A stretch of DNA of 64,000 bases from Corynebacterium curieae (GTDB lineage Bacteria > Actinomycetota > Actinomycetes > Mycobacteriales > Mycobacteriaceae): positions 1 through 64,000 of the forward strand of contig NZ_JAKMUU010000005.1 in the NCBI RefSeq assembly GCF_027570035.1, given 5' to 3'. Positions 1 through 7,956 of the stretch are shown piece after piece. Numbering within the stretch: position 1 is the first letter of the stretch; each line of letters opens with the position of its first letter. The translations under genes and the position numbers were made by a program. The notes below the pieces were generated by a model, which worked only from the letters and a program-made list of their open reading frames with translations, ran no database searches and had not been told where the DNA came from.

Positions 1-222
1 ACCTCAGAACGCATTCTCCCCAGGGTACCTGCAGCAGCTATTGAAATTCGCTGTATATTCTGGTCGATCAGCGACTTTCAGTTCTTAATAGACGGAAAAT
101 GGCGTTTGCGTGCTTTTGTTGATTGTGTGCTGTCCTAAATGCAGCATCTGGTTAACAATATTGGTCTGTTATCGCCGGAGGCTGAGTTGGCCGGGTGGGA
201 TTTATGAAAAGGTTCTTGACCA
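1..222. other. Non-coding left edge
   Basis: I see no supportable gene, repeat or clear terminator in these bases. They are more A/T-rich than the genes to the right. The pseudouridine synthase ends at 223 reading toward this region, so it probably holds that gene's 3' untranslated end and possibly a promoter for a gene beyond the window. Confidence 0.4.
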
Positions 223-1212
223 CTATTTCCGAATTAGACGATGGGTGTAGAGGGGAAGGTCGGACTGAAATTGCCGTGCTTTTCCACTTAGAGGGTCTAT
301 GAAGTCGATTTCTGTGGCTGTGAGATGCATCGGACGGCGCATGTCTTCTTCCTCTTCGGGCAAAATGTTTGGATACACTGGGTCGCCCAGTATTGGAATT
401 CCAGCTTGCCACATGTGGAGTCGCAATTGATGGGTTTTCCCCGTTGTGGGTTTTAGTGTGTATTTCCCTAGTTGAGGAAGCGGGCCGTGCACACTTTCAT
501 AAGGAGCGTTATCTACCTGTTCGACGTCCTCGAGTGTGGTAAAAGCGTTTGGTGCGCCGTCCCTAATCCGGCCTTGAATTTCGCCTGGCGTTTTGGTTAG
601 GTGTGAGGACCATTGAAGTGGCGTCGGAAAGCTGCGGAACTCGGCGACGGCTTGGTAGGTCTTTGAAACCTGCCTTTCCGCGAACAAAGTCTGGTACGCG
701 CCGCGCACCCCTCGATTTTTTGTAAAGAGCAAAATCCCGGATGTAAGGCGGTCAAGCCGATGGGCGGGTGCGAGTTCGTCATTTCCGGTTATGCGACGCA
801 ACTGCACGGTTGCTGTTTGCACAATGTGCCTCGCCCGGGGCATCGTTGCCATGAATGGGGGCTTATCGGCAACGAGTATGTTGTCGTCTTCGTAGAGGAT
901 TGGGATGTCGTAGGGAACAGGCGTTTCTGGGGCCGGCATACGATAGAAGAAGACGTCTTCGTTTTGCCGGAGGATGGAATCTGGGCGCAAGCGCGTTTGG
1001 TTCCGAAGTACAACCTCGCCCGCGTCAAATCGCGCTTGAAGGGCTGAGGAATCGTCATGTGGGTGACGGTGTCGTTGTGCGGAGATTACAGCGTCAAGGA
1101 AGTCCCAGGCCGTTATACCTGCTTCTGGGGTGCGCACGCGGGTCGGGTTTAGACCATCTTTGATCGGCAAAGGCGTGAAACCTTTTCTGCGATGTATTAA
1201 TGTTTTGTCCAT
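223..1212 (-). CDS. RluA-family RNA pseudouridine synthase
   Basis: This 329-residue protein isomerises uridine to pseudouridine in rRNA or tRNA. The catalytic-aspartate motif HRLDRLTSGILLF is present in the middle. It is followed by the family's KTYQA segment and the C-terminal KTHQLRLHM and ILGDPVYP motifs. An N-terminal stretch of about 90 residues with an S4-like look precedes the catalytic domain. I chose the ATG whose complement is 1210-1212, because a purine-rich GAGAGAG lies about 10 nt before it; a start 17 codons upstream is open but adds an unconserved-looking tail. The start codon shares the palindrome CATG with the start of a small gene on the other strand. The RNA target cannot be told from sequence. 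Confidence 0.85.
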   Translation of the reverse strand: MDKTLIHRRKGFTPLPIKDGLNPTRVRTPEAGITAWDFLDAVISAQRHRHPHDDSSALQARFDAGEVVLRNQTRLRPDSILRQNEDVFFYRMPAPETPVPYDIPILYEDDNILVADKPPFMATMPRARHIVQTATVQLRRITGNDELAPAHRLDRLTSGILLFTKNRGVRGAYQTLFAERQVSKTYQAVAEFRSFPTPLQWSSHLTKTPGEIQGRIRDGAPNAFTTLEDVEQVDNAPYESVHGPLPQLGKYTLKPTTGKTHQLRLHMWQAGIPILGDPVYPNILPEEEEDMRRPMHLTATEIDFIDPLSGKARQFQSDLPLYTHRLIRK

Positions 1213-1354
1213 GGACTTTAACTCTCTCATTGAACCGGTTGTCGCCTTTTTCTCTGAAGGCATTGGCGCGGTAATTCGTAGCGTGCTGGAGTTTGTTTAC
1301 ACTGTCATGTTCCCGTCGAATTCTGAGGCTGCAACCATCTACCCTAAAGCCTAA
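1211..1354 (+). CDS. Small hydrophobic peptide, 47 residues, possible porin-like peptide
   Basis: The product begins MDFNSLIEPVVAFF, continues with an amphipathic or hydrophobic helix to about residue 36 and ends in a polar tail. There is no ribosome binding site. A TAATGT box ends 7 nt before the ATG, so a leaderless transcript is possible. Size and composition resemble the 30-60 residue outer-membrane (mycomembrane) peptides PorA/PorH of corynebacteria, but I see no specific identity. The start overlaps by two bases the start of the divergent pseudouridine synthase, and the gene ends 41 nt before the UspA gene. It could be a chance open frame. Confidence 0.45.
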   Translation: MDFNSLIEPVVAFFSEGIGAVIRSVLEFVYTVMFPSNSEAATIYPKA

Positions 1355-1395
1355 TCCGTACTACAATTAAGGTATAACCACCGAAAGGACACACT

Positions 1396-2295
1396 ATGGC
1401 TAAGGAAGACATTGTAGTTGTTGCCGTCGACGGTTCGGATGCATCCAAGAATGCCGTCCGTTGGGCCGCAAATACGGCTATGAAGCGCGAAATTCCGTTG
1501 CGCATTGCCTCGAGCTACACCATGCCACAGTTCCTGTACGCAGAAGGCATGGTTCCGCCTAAGGAGCTTTTTGATGATTTGCAGGCCGAGACCCTTGAGA
1601 AGATTGAGGAAGCTCGTGCCATCGCCCATGAGGTAGCTCCGGAGCTCAAGATTGGGCATACCGTTGCTGAAGGCTCCCCTATCGATATGCTGCTGGAGAT
1701 GTCGCATGACGTCACCATGATCGTTATGGGCTCCCGCGGTATGGGCGGTCTATCTGGAATGGTAATGGGATCTGTTTCCGCTTCTGTGGTGTCCCACGCT
1801 TCTTGCCCAGTGGTAGTTGTCCGCGAGGATAATCATGTTACGGACTCCACCAAGTACGGCCCGATCGTGGTCGGAGTGGATGGCTCTGAAGTCTCGCAGA
1901 AGGCTACCGCCTACGCATTCCGTGAGGCACAAGCCCGTGGTGCTGCCTTGATTGCTGTTCATACGTGGATGGATATGCAGGTGCAGGCTTCCTTGGCAGG
2001 TCTCTCCGCCGCCCAGTCCGAGTGGGCCGAGATTGAAAAGGAGCAGAGCGAGCTCCTAGCGGAGAACCTGAAGGAACCGCGTGAGGAATACCCTGAGGTT
2101 GAGGTGAAGCAGCTCATCACCCGCGATCGCCCAGTAAATGCACTCACTGAAGCGGCAGAAGGGGCGCAGCTTCTGGTTGTGGGCTCCCATGGCCGCGGTG
2201 GCTTCAAAGGTATGCTCTTGGGGTCGACCTCTCGTGCACTGTTGCAGTCTGCGCCATGCCCGATGATGGTTGTTCGCCCGGATGATGAAGACTAG
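1396..2295 (+). CDS. Universal stress protein, two tandem UspA domains
   Basis: A 299-residue cytoplasmic protein made of two UspA domains (about 5-145 and 153-295). Each has the nucleotide-binding signature: GSRGMGGLSGMVMGS in the first and GSHGRGGFKGMLLGS in the second. The Walker-like VVAVDGSDASKNA and VVGVDGSEVSQKA begin each domain. Tandem Usp proteins of this class bind ATP and act in stress or hypoxia survival in actinobacteria. The ATG has GAAAGGA about 8 nt upstream. It is monocistronic: a terminator follows directly. Confidence 0.92.
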   Translation: MAKEDIVVVAVDGSDASKNAVRWAANTAMKREIPLRIASSYTMPQFLYAEGMVPPKELFDDLQAETLEKIEEARAIAHEVAPELKIGHTVAEGSPIDMLLEMSHDVTMIVMGSRGMGGLSGMVMGSVSASVVSHASCPVVVVREDNHVTDSTKYGPIVVGVDGSEVSQKATAYAFREAQARGAALIAVHTWMDMQVQASLAGLSAAQSEWAEIEKEQSELLAENLKEPREEYPEVEVKQLITRDRPVNALTEAAEGAQLLVVGSHGRGGFKGMLLGSTSRALLQSAPCPMMVVRPDDED

Positions 2296-2310
2296 GAACC
2301 CCTGCTGATA

Positions 2311-2345
2311 GAGCGCTTCGCCCCTTGGGCGGGGCGCTCTTGTTG
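2311..2345 (+). terminator. Rho-independent terminator after the UspA gene
   Basis: A GC-rich hairpin pairs GAGCGC with GCGCTC and GCCCC with GGGGC around a short loop, followed by TTGTTGTT. It lies 16 nt after the UspA stop codon. Confidence 0.75.
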
Positions 2346-2413
2346 TTCGGTATCCTCTCAGGTAGCCTGCGCTCGTGTAGGCTAAGGTTTACCCGCTAAT
2401 TTAGGAGGAATTT

Positions 2414-2662
2414 ATGAACTTGGGTTTGGGGCTTTTTAGCTCGATCATTATTGGTATTATCGCCGGCTGGTTGGCAGAAAAGATTATGAAGCGCGACCAT
2501 GGCTTGTTGACCAACCTTATCGTTGGTGTGCTTGGCGGTGTTATCGGCGGCATGATTATCCACTTCCTGAATATTGAGGAAGGCGGTTGGATCTTTTCGT
2601 TGCTTGCCGCTACTGGTGGCGCCTGTATCCTGCTGTGGGTTGTGGGGCTCATTAAGAAGTAA
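2414..2662 (+). CDS. GlsB/YeaQ/YmgE-family small membrane protein
   Basis: An 82-residue protein with three hydrophobic segments separated by glycine-rich turns (GIIAGWLAEKIMKR, GVLGGVIGGMI, GGACILLWVVGL). This is the pattern of the transglycosylase-associated or stress-response YeaQ/GlsB family. A strong TAGGAGGAA site lies 6 nt before the ATG. The biochemical role of the family is not established. In actinobacteria and firmicutes members are often induced by envelope or alkaline stress, which is compatible with the neighbouring UspA gene. Confidence 0.85.
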   Translation: MNLGLGLFSSIIIGIIAGWLAEKIMKRDHGLLTNLIVGVLGGVIGGMIIHFLNIEEGGWIFSLLAATGGACILLWVVGLIKK

Positions 2663-2685
2663 CCCGAATATAATTCGCGTACATA

Positions 2686-2716
2686 CCGGTTTGTCTATAA
2701 AGTATAGATGAACCGG
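2686..2716. promoter_or_regulatory. Palindromic operator of the TetR regulator
   Basis: Left arm CCGGTTTGTCTATA and right arm TATAGATGAACCGG are inverted copies matching at 12 of 14 positions around a 3-nt centre. The 31-bp palindrome lies 25-55 nt before the chosen TetR start and contains a -10-like TATAGA. The position and size fit an autoregulatory TetR operator. It also shows that a possible upstream ATG inside the palindrome (2708) is not the start codon. Confidence 0.75.
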
Positions 2717-2740
2717 CTTTGTCGTTTTAGAGAGGAACCC

Positions 2741-3349
2741 ATGGCAGAGAAGAAGTCGCGCCGCAATCGGCCCAGCCCGCGCAGCCGGCTGCTGGAATCG
2801 GCGACCAAGCTTTTTACCACCGAGGGCATTCGCGTCATCGGAATTGACCGAATTTTGCGCGAGGCGGATGTGGCTAAGGCTTCTTTGTATTCCCTATTCG
2901 GCTCCAAAGACGCACTGGTTATCGCTTATGTGGAAGCTTTGGATGAGAAATTCCGCCAAGATTGGGAAAAGCGCACCGCGGAGATGAAGGATCCGGATCA
3001 GAAGATCTTGGCCTTTTTTGATAAGGCAATTGAAGAAGAGCCAGAGCAGGAGTTCCGCGGATCCCATTTCTTGAACGCAGCCGGCGAATATCCGCGCCCA
3101 GAAACTGAAGCAGAACGCGGCATCGTGGCTGCGTGCGTGGAGCACCGCAATTGGGTGCATTCCACATTGACCGCCCTGCTGACCGAGCGCAATGGGTATC
3201 CATCCTCCTCGCAGGCGAGCCAGCTACTGATCTTCTTGGATGGTGGGCGCGCCGGTGCCCGTCTCACCAAGGAGATTGGGCCGCTGCAAACGGCTCGGGA
3301 ATTGGCTACTCAGATGCTTTCTGCTCCCCCTGCTGATTATTCGATTTAA
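2741..3349 (+). CDS. TetR/AcrR-family transcriptional regulator
   Basis: A 202-residue repressor. The N-terminal helix-turn-helix (residues about 12-58) reads RLLESATKLFTTEGIRVIGIDRIL and then ADVAKASLYSLFGSKDALV, the standard TetR recognition helix. The rest is a helical ligand domain. The start at 2741 has AGAGAGGA 5 nt upstream; the longer frame starting at 2708 would begin inside the operator palindrome. No exporter or enzyme is adjacent in the same direction, so self-regulation is the only target visible here. The 3' end overlaps the convergent YidC gene by 44 nt. Confidence 0.88.
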   Translation: MAEKKSRRNRPSPRSRLLESATKLFTTEGIRVIGIDRILREADVAKASLYSLFGSKDALVIAYVEALDEKFRQDWEKRTAEMKDPDQKILAFFDKAIEEEPEQEFRGSHFLNAAGEYPRPETEAERGIVAACVEHRNWVHSTLTALLTERNGYPSSSQASQLLIFLDGGRAGARLTKEIGPLQTARELATQMLSAPPADYSI

Positions 3350-4250
3350 GGTACTTCCGGGCCTCCATTCGGAGTCGGCTTACCCGCTTCTTCTCTTCCT
3401 TGGAGAGGGCGGGTTCTTTTTCGCGTTTGCGCCAGCGGTGGATGCTTTTGCGGCGCATGTTGTGGACATCCTCCGTGAGCGGGTAATCGCGGTGCAAAAT
3501 GAGCTCGAAGATGGCGGTTTGAATCAGCGTGAATAGGTAGGCGCAGCCCCAGTAAAGGATGATTGCTACTGGGATTGGGCCGGTTTGGGCCAAGTTCCAC
3601 AGGAAGAAGGGGATGATGAGCAGCAAGAAGCCCATCAGGATGAAGACGCGGCGGTTGACCTTCTGATCAAATTGAGTGGTGCGGAAGCTGCGCACCAAGG
3701 AAATGACAGAATTGGCCATGGTAAAGGCAATAGCGGCGATGAGGATCGGGTTGATGAGGTCGCCGTGTTCGCGGGCGAAGTCTGTCAGTGGCGCACCGTA
3801 GAAGGTAGTTTCGCGGAAAGCAGAGACGTCCGAAGCATTAAGCATGCCCACGGTGGTGGAGCCACGCTCAATATTAGACATGCGCAGGAGCACTTGATAG
3901 AGACCGATGAATGCCGGAATCATGATGAGCGGGGGAATACAACCGGCCGCGGGGTTGTAGTTGTAGCTCTTCATGAGGTCTTTTTCTTCTTGCATGAGCT
4001 CCGCCATTTCCTCGGTGGTGGTGGCGTTGTTCATCTGCTTTTTGATGCGGTTATTTTCGGGGCGGATGAGTGCGCCGATGCGGGCGGAGCGTACGGAAAT
4101 CCAGTTGAGAGGGACGACGACGCCACGCACAGTGATAACCAGCAGGATGATCGAGATCAGCCAAGCTGTAGATTCACCGACGAAGCTGCTGATGAGCCAG
4201 TGCCAGAATTTCATAATTCCAGAAACTGGGTACATGAAGACTTCGTACAT
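3306..4250 (-). CDS. yidC: YidC/Oxa1-family membrane insertase (paralogue)
   Basis: A 314-residue polytopic membrane protein that inserts proteins into the cytoplasmic membrane. It shows the family layout: a first core membrane segment after residue 20 ending in the groove arginine region (PLNWISVRSARIG), a basic amphipathic hairpin (ENNRIKKQMN...), CIPPLIMIPAFIGLYQVLL, two further helices and a basic C-terminal tail. Actinobacteria normally carry the main yidC next to rnpA and rpmH near oriC. Those genes are absent here, so this is probably a second copy. A TGAAAGGTC site precedes the ATG. It diverges from the sortase gene across 33 nt. Confidence 0.88.
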   Translation of the reverse strand: MYEVFMYPVSGIMKFWHWLISSFVGESTAWLISIILLVITVRGVVVPLNWISVRSARIGALIRPENNRIKKQMNNATTTEEMAELMQEEKDLMKSYNYNPAAGCIPPLIMIPAFIGLYQVLLRMSNIERGSTTVGMLNASDVSAFRETTFYGAPLTDFAREHGDLINPILIAAIAFTMANSVISLVRSFRTTQFDQKVNRRVFILMGFLLLIIPFFLWNLAQTGPIPVAIILYWGCAYLFTLIQTAIFELILHRDYPLTEDVHNMRRKSIHRWRKREKEPALSKEEKKRVSRLRMEARKYLKSNNQQGEQKASE

Positions 4251-4283
4251 GCTTGACCTTTCATGGGCAGTATGGTTTAAGGC

Positions 4284-4946
4284 ATGACTAAAGTTCTTGG
4301 GGAACTCATGCTAACCATTGGCGTGGTTCTTTTACTCTTTGCATTCTATGAAGCCTATTGGACAAATGTAGAATCCGGGCAGTTGCAGGAGGAAGCGAGC
4401 ACCCACCTGGAAGAGCAATGGCGGAATCCGCGGCAGAAACTGGAGCCGGAATTGGGTGAGGCTTTTGCGCAACTGTATATTCCGACATTCGGTTCTGACT
4501 ACCACTTCGCCATCATTGAGGGCACAGATGAGGATGATCTGCTGCGCGGCCCAGGCCGCTACGTGGATTCTCAGATGCCGGGAGAAATGGGAAACTTCGC
4601 CGTGGCAGGGCACCGTGTGGGCAAGGGAGCGCCCTTTAATGACTTAGGCAAGTTGAAGACGTGCGATGACCTCGTGGTGGAGACACAAACGGAGCGCATT
4701 ACCTATCGGGTGCTGCCCATCGATGGTGAGCAGGCGGATTGTTTCAACGGCATTCCGCCGGAGTATTCCCACGTAGCGGGCCGGCATATTACGACGCCTG
4801 GCGACGTCTCGGTGACCAACCCGGTACCAGAATCGGACGCTGAGCCGAGCCGCGAAATCTTGACGCTAACCACGTGCCACCCACAGTTTTCAAACGCGGA
4901 GCGAATGATCGTGCACGCTATGGAAGTAGAAAAAGAGGAGAAATAA
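4284..4946 (+). CDS. Class E sortase (transpeptidase)
   Basis: A 220-residue sortase with one N-terminal membrane anchor (residues about 7-24). The catalytic residues are visible: His110 in AVAGHR, Cys198 in LTLTTCHP and Arg207 in NAERMIV. The TLTTC box, the short N-terminal anchor and the absence of a pilin locus nearby fit a class E housekeeping sortase, which attaches LAXTG/LPXTG proteins to peptidoglycan. TATGGT lies 7 nt before the ATG, so a leaderless start is possible. The stop overlaps the next start by one base (TAATG), so the two genes are translationally coupled. Substrates are not in this window. Confidence 0.88.
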   Translation: MTKVLGELMLTIGVVLLLFAFYEAYWTNVESGQLQEEASTHLEEQWRNPRQKLEPELGEAFAQLYIPTFGSDYHFAIIEGTDEDDLLRGPGRYVDSQMPGEMGNFAVAGHRVGKGAPFNDLGKLKTCDDLVVETQTERITYRVLPIDGEQADCFNGIPPEYSHVAGRHITTPGDVSVTNPVPESDAEPSREILTLTTCHPQFSNAERMIVHAMEVEKEEK

Positions 4947-5098
4947 TGTATCGCGCTTTGTGGAATCTCTTGCCGGGCCCAACCTTTGTAAAAGTGATCC
5001 TCGCCATCGTCATCGCGGTAGGAGTGTTCTTCCTGTTGATGGAAGTGGTCTTCCCATGGCTGTCGCCGATGATGCCGTATAACGACGTTGCGGTTTAA
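4946..5098 (+). CDS. 50-residue membrane protein coupled to the sortase
   Basis: The product begins MYRALWNLLPGP and has one long hydrophobic segment (about residues 14-40) with a short polar tail ending NDVAV. A GAGGAGAA site lies just upstream inside the sortase gene and the start overlaps the sortase stop. The coupling suggests a role as a sortase partner or membrane assembly factor; no enzymatic motif is present. The stop codon interlocks with that of the convergent lipoprotein gene in TTAA. Confidence 0.75.
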   Translation: MYRALWNLLPGPTFVKVILAIVIAVGVFFLLMEVVFPWLSPMMPYNDVAV

Positions 5099-5625
5099 AG
5101 GCCCAAGTTCGCAATCGCTTCTTGGGCGATTTGCTCTGATTTAACGGTTTGCTGCTGGTTGCTCCATACCAGCACCGCGTGCGTGTCCTTTTGTACTGCG
5201 TAAACGGCATGATCATTGACCACGCCTCTGCCGCCTTCCCAACCGTTGAAGGAGGCCGGCTCGGTGGCGTCGATTGGCGCAGCCCAATCTACTGCGGCGC
5301 GCGCGTCTTCGACCGTGGGCATATCGCGCACGATGACGGTGGCCTGGGGATCGTCCTGGTAGGACCAGAAGACGCAGGCCGGGGTGGGAAACCGCGTATC
5401 GATGCCCTGCTTTGTCAAGCGCTGGCCATTGGTTTCTTCGAGCCAGCCGGGGCCAATATAGGGGCAATCGCTCCAGTCGTTGACCTCTGCAGTCTGGGCC
5501 ACGTTGACCTTTGGTGCCTCCGAAGATTCTGGCGTCGTACTCGGCGCAGGGGTGGGCTCGGATGAATCGCAGCCGGCAATCCCAAAAGTGGCTAAGGCGA
5601 GGAGAGGAAGTAGGCTTTTGCGCAT
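5095..5625 (-). CDS. Secreted lipoprotein, DUF2020-like
   Basis: From the ATG at 5625 the protein starts MRKSLLPLLALATFGIAGC, a type II signal peptide with lipobox GIAGC, so the mature chain is lipid-anchored on the outer face of the membrane. A Ser/Thr/Pro/Glu-rich linker (about 25 residues) leads to a globular domain with paired cysteines (DCPYIGPGW and PACVFWSYQ). The look is that of the corynebacterial DUF2020 lipoproteins; I am not certain of this family call and no function is known. The start shares CATG with the divergent histidine kinase start. Confidence 0.75.
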   Translation of the reverse strand: MRKSLLPLLALATFGIAGCDSSEPTPAPSTTPESSEAPKVNVAQTAEVNDWSDCPYIGPGWLEETNGQRLTKQGIDTRFPTPACVFWSYQDDPQATVIVRDMPTVEDARAAVDWAAPIDATEPASFNGWEGGRGVVNDHAVYAVQKDTHAVLVWSNQQQTVKSEQIAQEAIANLGL

Positions 5626-6787
5626 GAGCTCCACAATAGACCGGGATACCGATGCGCTCCGCACCGGCATTCATATTCTCACCGCTGGCCTGCTGGTGGT
5701 AGGTATCTTTACCTCTGTACGGATGCCGCTTTCGCAGGCGGTTATCAACCTATTGCTGCTAGTGGGTTTTGCGGCGGTGTACTTTGCCGGTTCGGTATAT
5801 GCAGAGTACTGGGTTAAGCCGCTGCGTTATCTGTGGCTATGCATCCTTACGGTGCTGTGGGTGGCGGATCTATTCGTGGCACCGGCGGCAATCTATTTGG
5901 TATTCGCCATGTTCTTTTTGTACCTGACGGTACTGGATATGGCGGCGGGCATAGCGTGTGTCGTAGGGGCCTCGGTCATCACCGTGGTGGTCCAGATTCC
6001 GCAGGGCCTGACCTTTGGCGGAGTCATGGGGCCGGCGGTCTCTGCGCTGGTGACGATAGCGATTACCTACGCCTTCCGGACACTATCGCGGATGAATAAG
6101 GAGCTGATAGAAACACGCTCGCAGCTCGCAGCCACGGAGCGTGATGCTGGCATGGTGGCCGAACGCCAGCGTATTGCGCACGAGATCCATGACACTCTCG
6201 CACAGGGGTTGTCGTCCATCCAGATGCTCTTGCATTCGGCCGACCGTGATTTGGATAAGCAGGATGAGGATAAAGCGCGGGAGCGAATCGAGCTGGCTCG
6301 TAGGACTGCTGCGGATAATCTGCACGAAGCAAGAGCTATGATCGCTGCTTTGCAGCCGCCAACTTTGACTGAAGCATCGCTTGAGGCCGCGTTGACCCGC
6401 ATGGCGGAAAATTTCGCGGCTACCGGGGACATACGCGTGGAAGTCGAATCTGAGGGGGAGGTGCAGCGGCTGCCTATGAAGGTGGAAGCGGCGTTGCTGC
6501 GGATTGCGCAGGGTGCGGTGGGGAACGTCATCAAGCATGCAGGTGCTAGCCGCTCCCGGATCACAGTGACGTATGAGGGGGATGAGGTGCGTTTGGACGT
6601 GGTGGATAATGGCAAAGGATTCGATCCAGCCATGGTGGAAAGTGCTCCCTCAGGACTGGGGCATATTGGGCTTGCGGCGATGCGACGCCGGGCGCAGGAG
6701 CTTGGCGGGGAGGTCATTATTGAATCTGCGCCGGGGGAGGGAACTGCCGTGTCAGTTAGTATGCCCTTAGGCAACGGGGTAGATTAA
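5624..6787 (+). CDS. Sensor histidine kinase, NarL/DesK type
   Basis: A 387-residue kinase. About five or six hydrophobic segments fill residues 12-150 with almost no extracytoplasmic loop, so it senses within the membrane. The HisKA_3 dimerisation box RIAHEIHDTLAQGL carries the phospho-accepting His189. The HATPase domain has the N box (GNVIKHAG), DNGKGFDP and the G2 box GLGHIGLAAMRRRA. A GGAGAGGAAG site lies 8-16 nt before the ATG. The response regulator follows at once. The general form is like HrrS/ChrS of corynebacteria, but no heme gene is adjacent, so the signal is unknown. Confidence 0.9.
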   Translation: MSSTIDRDTDALRTGIHILTAGLLVVGIFTSVRMPLSQAVINLLLLVGFAAVYFAGSVYAEYWVKPLRYLWLCILTVLWVADLFVAPAAIYLVFAMFFLYLTVLDMAAGIACVVGASVITVVVQIPQGLTFGGVMGPAVSALVTIAITYAFRTLSRMNKELIETRSQLAATERDAGMVAERQRIAHEIHDTLAQGLSSIQMLLHSADRDLDKQDEDKARERIELARRTAADNLHEARAMIAALQPPTLTEASLEAALTRMAENFAATGDIRVEVESEGEVQRLPMKVEAALLRIAQGAVGNVIKHAGASRSRITVTYEGDEVRLDVVDNGKGFDPAMVESAPSGLGHIGLAAMRRRAQELGGEVIIESAPGEGTAVSVSMPLGNGVD

Positions 6788-6824
6788 ACTTTTGGTTGAC
6801 AAAGACATCGATAGGAGGAATGTC

Positions 6825-7463
6825 GTGATTCGGGTCCTATTGGCAGATGACCACGAGATCGTCCGGCTAGGCCTGCGCTCCGTGCTCGAGGGCGCAGAGG
6901 ATATCGACGTCGTAGGGGAGGTCGCTACGGCCGAAGCTGCGGTGTCAGCCGCGCAGGCGGGCGGCATCGATGTCATCTTGATGGATCTGCGCTTTGGCGC
7001 CGGCGTAGAAGGGACCCGCGTTATGGGCGGCGCGGAGGCTACCGCGCAGATTCGTTCCGCCATGGCCACCCCGCCCAAAGTCCTCGTGGTCACCAATTAT
7101 GACACCGATGCGGATATTCTCGGCGCGATTGAGGCCGGTGCCGTGGGTTACCTTTTGAAGGATGCACCACCGCAGGAATTGCTCGCCGCGGTGCGTTCGA
7201 CCGCGGAGGGCGATTCGGCGCTCTCGCCCATCGTGGCCGATAGGCTGATGACCCGCGTGCGCACGCCGCGCACTTCCCTCACGCCGCGCGAGCTGGAAGT
7301 GCTGCAATTGGTGGCGGCCGGTGCTTCAAATCGGCAGATTGGACAAGATCTCATGCTGTCTGAGGCCACGGTGAAGTCGCACCTCGTGCACATTTATGAC
7401 AAGTTGGGTGTGCGTTCGCGCACCTCCGCTGTTGCCGCAGCCCGCGAGCAAGGCGTGCTTTAG
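6825..7463 (+). CDS. NarL/LuxR-family response regulator
   Basis: A 212-residue partner of the kinase upstream. The receiver domain (1-125) has the acidic pair in LLADDHE, phospho-acceptor Asp54 in VILMDLRFG and the conserved lysine in GYLLKDAPP. The C-terminal LuxR helix-turn-helix reads LTPRELEVLQLVAAGASNRQ and then LMLSEATVKSHLVHIYDKLG. I chose the GTG at 6825 because AGGAGG lies 6 nt upstream; a start 33 nt earlier lacks any site. The gene is 37 nt from the kinase stop. Its stop interlocks (TTAG) with the end of the convergent lsr2 gene. Confidence 0.92.
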   Translation: MIRVLLADDHEIVRLGLRSVLEGAEDIDVVGEVATAEAAVSAAQAGGIDVILMDLRFGAGVEGTRVMGGAEATAQIRSAMATPPKVLVVTNYDTDADILGAIEAGAVGYLLKDAPPQELLAAVRSTAEGDSALSPIVADRLMTRVRTPRTSLTPRELEVLQLVAAGASNRQIGQDLMLSEATVKSHLVHIYDKLGVRSRTSAVAAAREQGVL

Positions 7464-7769
7464 TTCGCAGCGTTATAAGCTTCTATAACGTCTTGCGGGA
7501 TTTTGCCTCGGTGCGCCACGGGCAGCCCTTGGGTGCGTGCCCATTCGCGGATCTGGCTGGGATTTGCGCGCTGTGCATCGATATCCGGGGCGATGCGGGC
7601 GGCATCCACGTAAGGGGCGAGAACATCATGAAAGCGGCGCGCGTTATCTAGAGAGATCAATAAGGTAGTTTTGACCATTCACGCTGAAGCGAACGACTTC
7701 TAGCTGGTCTTCAGGGATTTGGCTGTGATCCAAGTCATCGTAAAATTGGGTCACTTCACGGCGGGCCAT
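7460..7769 (-). pseudogene. lsr2: Lsr2-type nucleoid protein, frameshifted
   Basis: Lsr2 is the xenogeneic silencer of Mycobacteriales: the N-terminal domain oligomerises and the C-terminal domain binds AT-rich DNA. Reading from the ATG at 7769, with TTGGAGGAA as its binding site, gives MARREVTQFYDDLDHSQIPE and on to NGQNYLIDLSR, then stop. In the next frame the homology continues as DNARRFHDVLAPYVDAARIAP and ends in the DNA-binding REWARTQGLPVAHRGKIP. Removing one base from CTCTCT (7650-7656, minus strand) restores YLIDLSDNARRF and a 102-residue Lsr2. It is either a real one-base insertion or a sequencing error; without restoration only a short C-terminal fragment (7460-7678) could be made. 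Confidence 0.85.
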
Positions 7770-7917
7770 ATTTCCTCCAATTTTTTACAGCACACCAAGC
7801 AGAGAGAGTATTAAACGGTGTATAGGGGGTAGGGCGATTAGAAGATTATCAGTAACTTTTTCTTGCCGAAAATGTTTCTTCCTAAAATTCCTAGATCTTT
7901 ATGAAAAATAAATAAAT

Positions 7918-7946
7918 GCCACCACCGAATAGGGGGCGGTGGTGGC
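7918..7946 (-). terminator. Terminator of the coiled-coil protein gene
   Basis: GCCACCACCG and CGGTGGTGGC form a perfect 10-bp stem around an 8-nt loop. On the minus strand the stem is followed by a T-rich run (ATTTATTTATTTTTC). It lies 10 nt after the stop codon at 7957. Confidence 0.85.
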
Positions 7947-7956
7947 GTAAATCATC

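Noticed and set aside
3585..4256. Open frame opposite the YidC gene
   Set aside because: It is Asp/Glu/His-rich reverse-complement shadow of membrane-protein codons and has no binding site.
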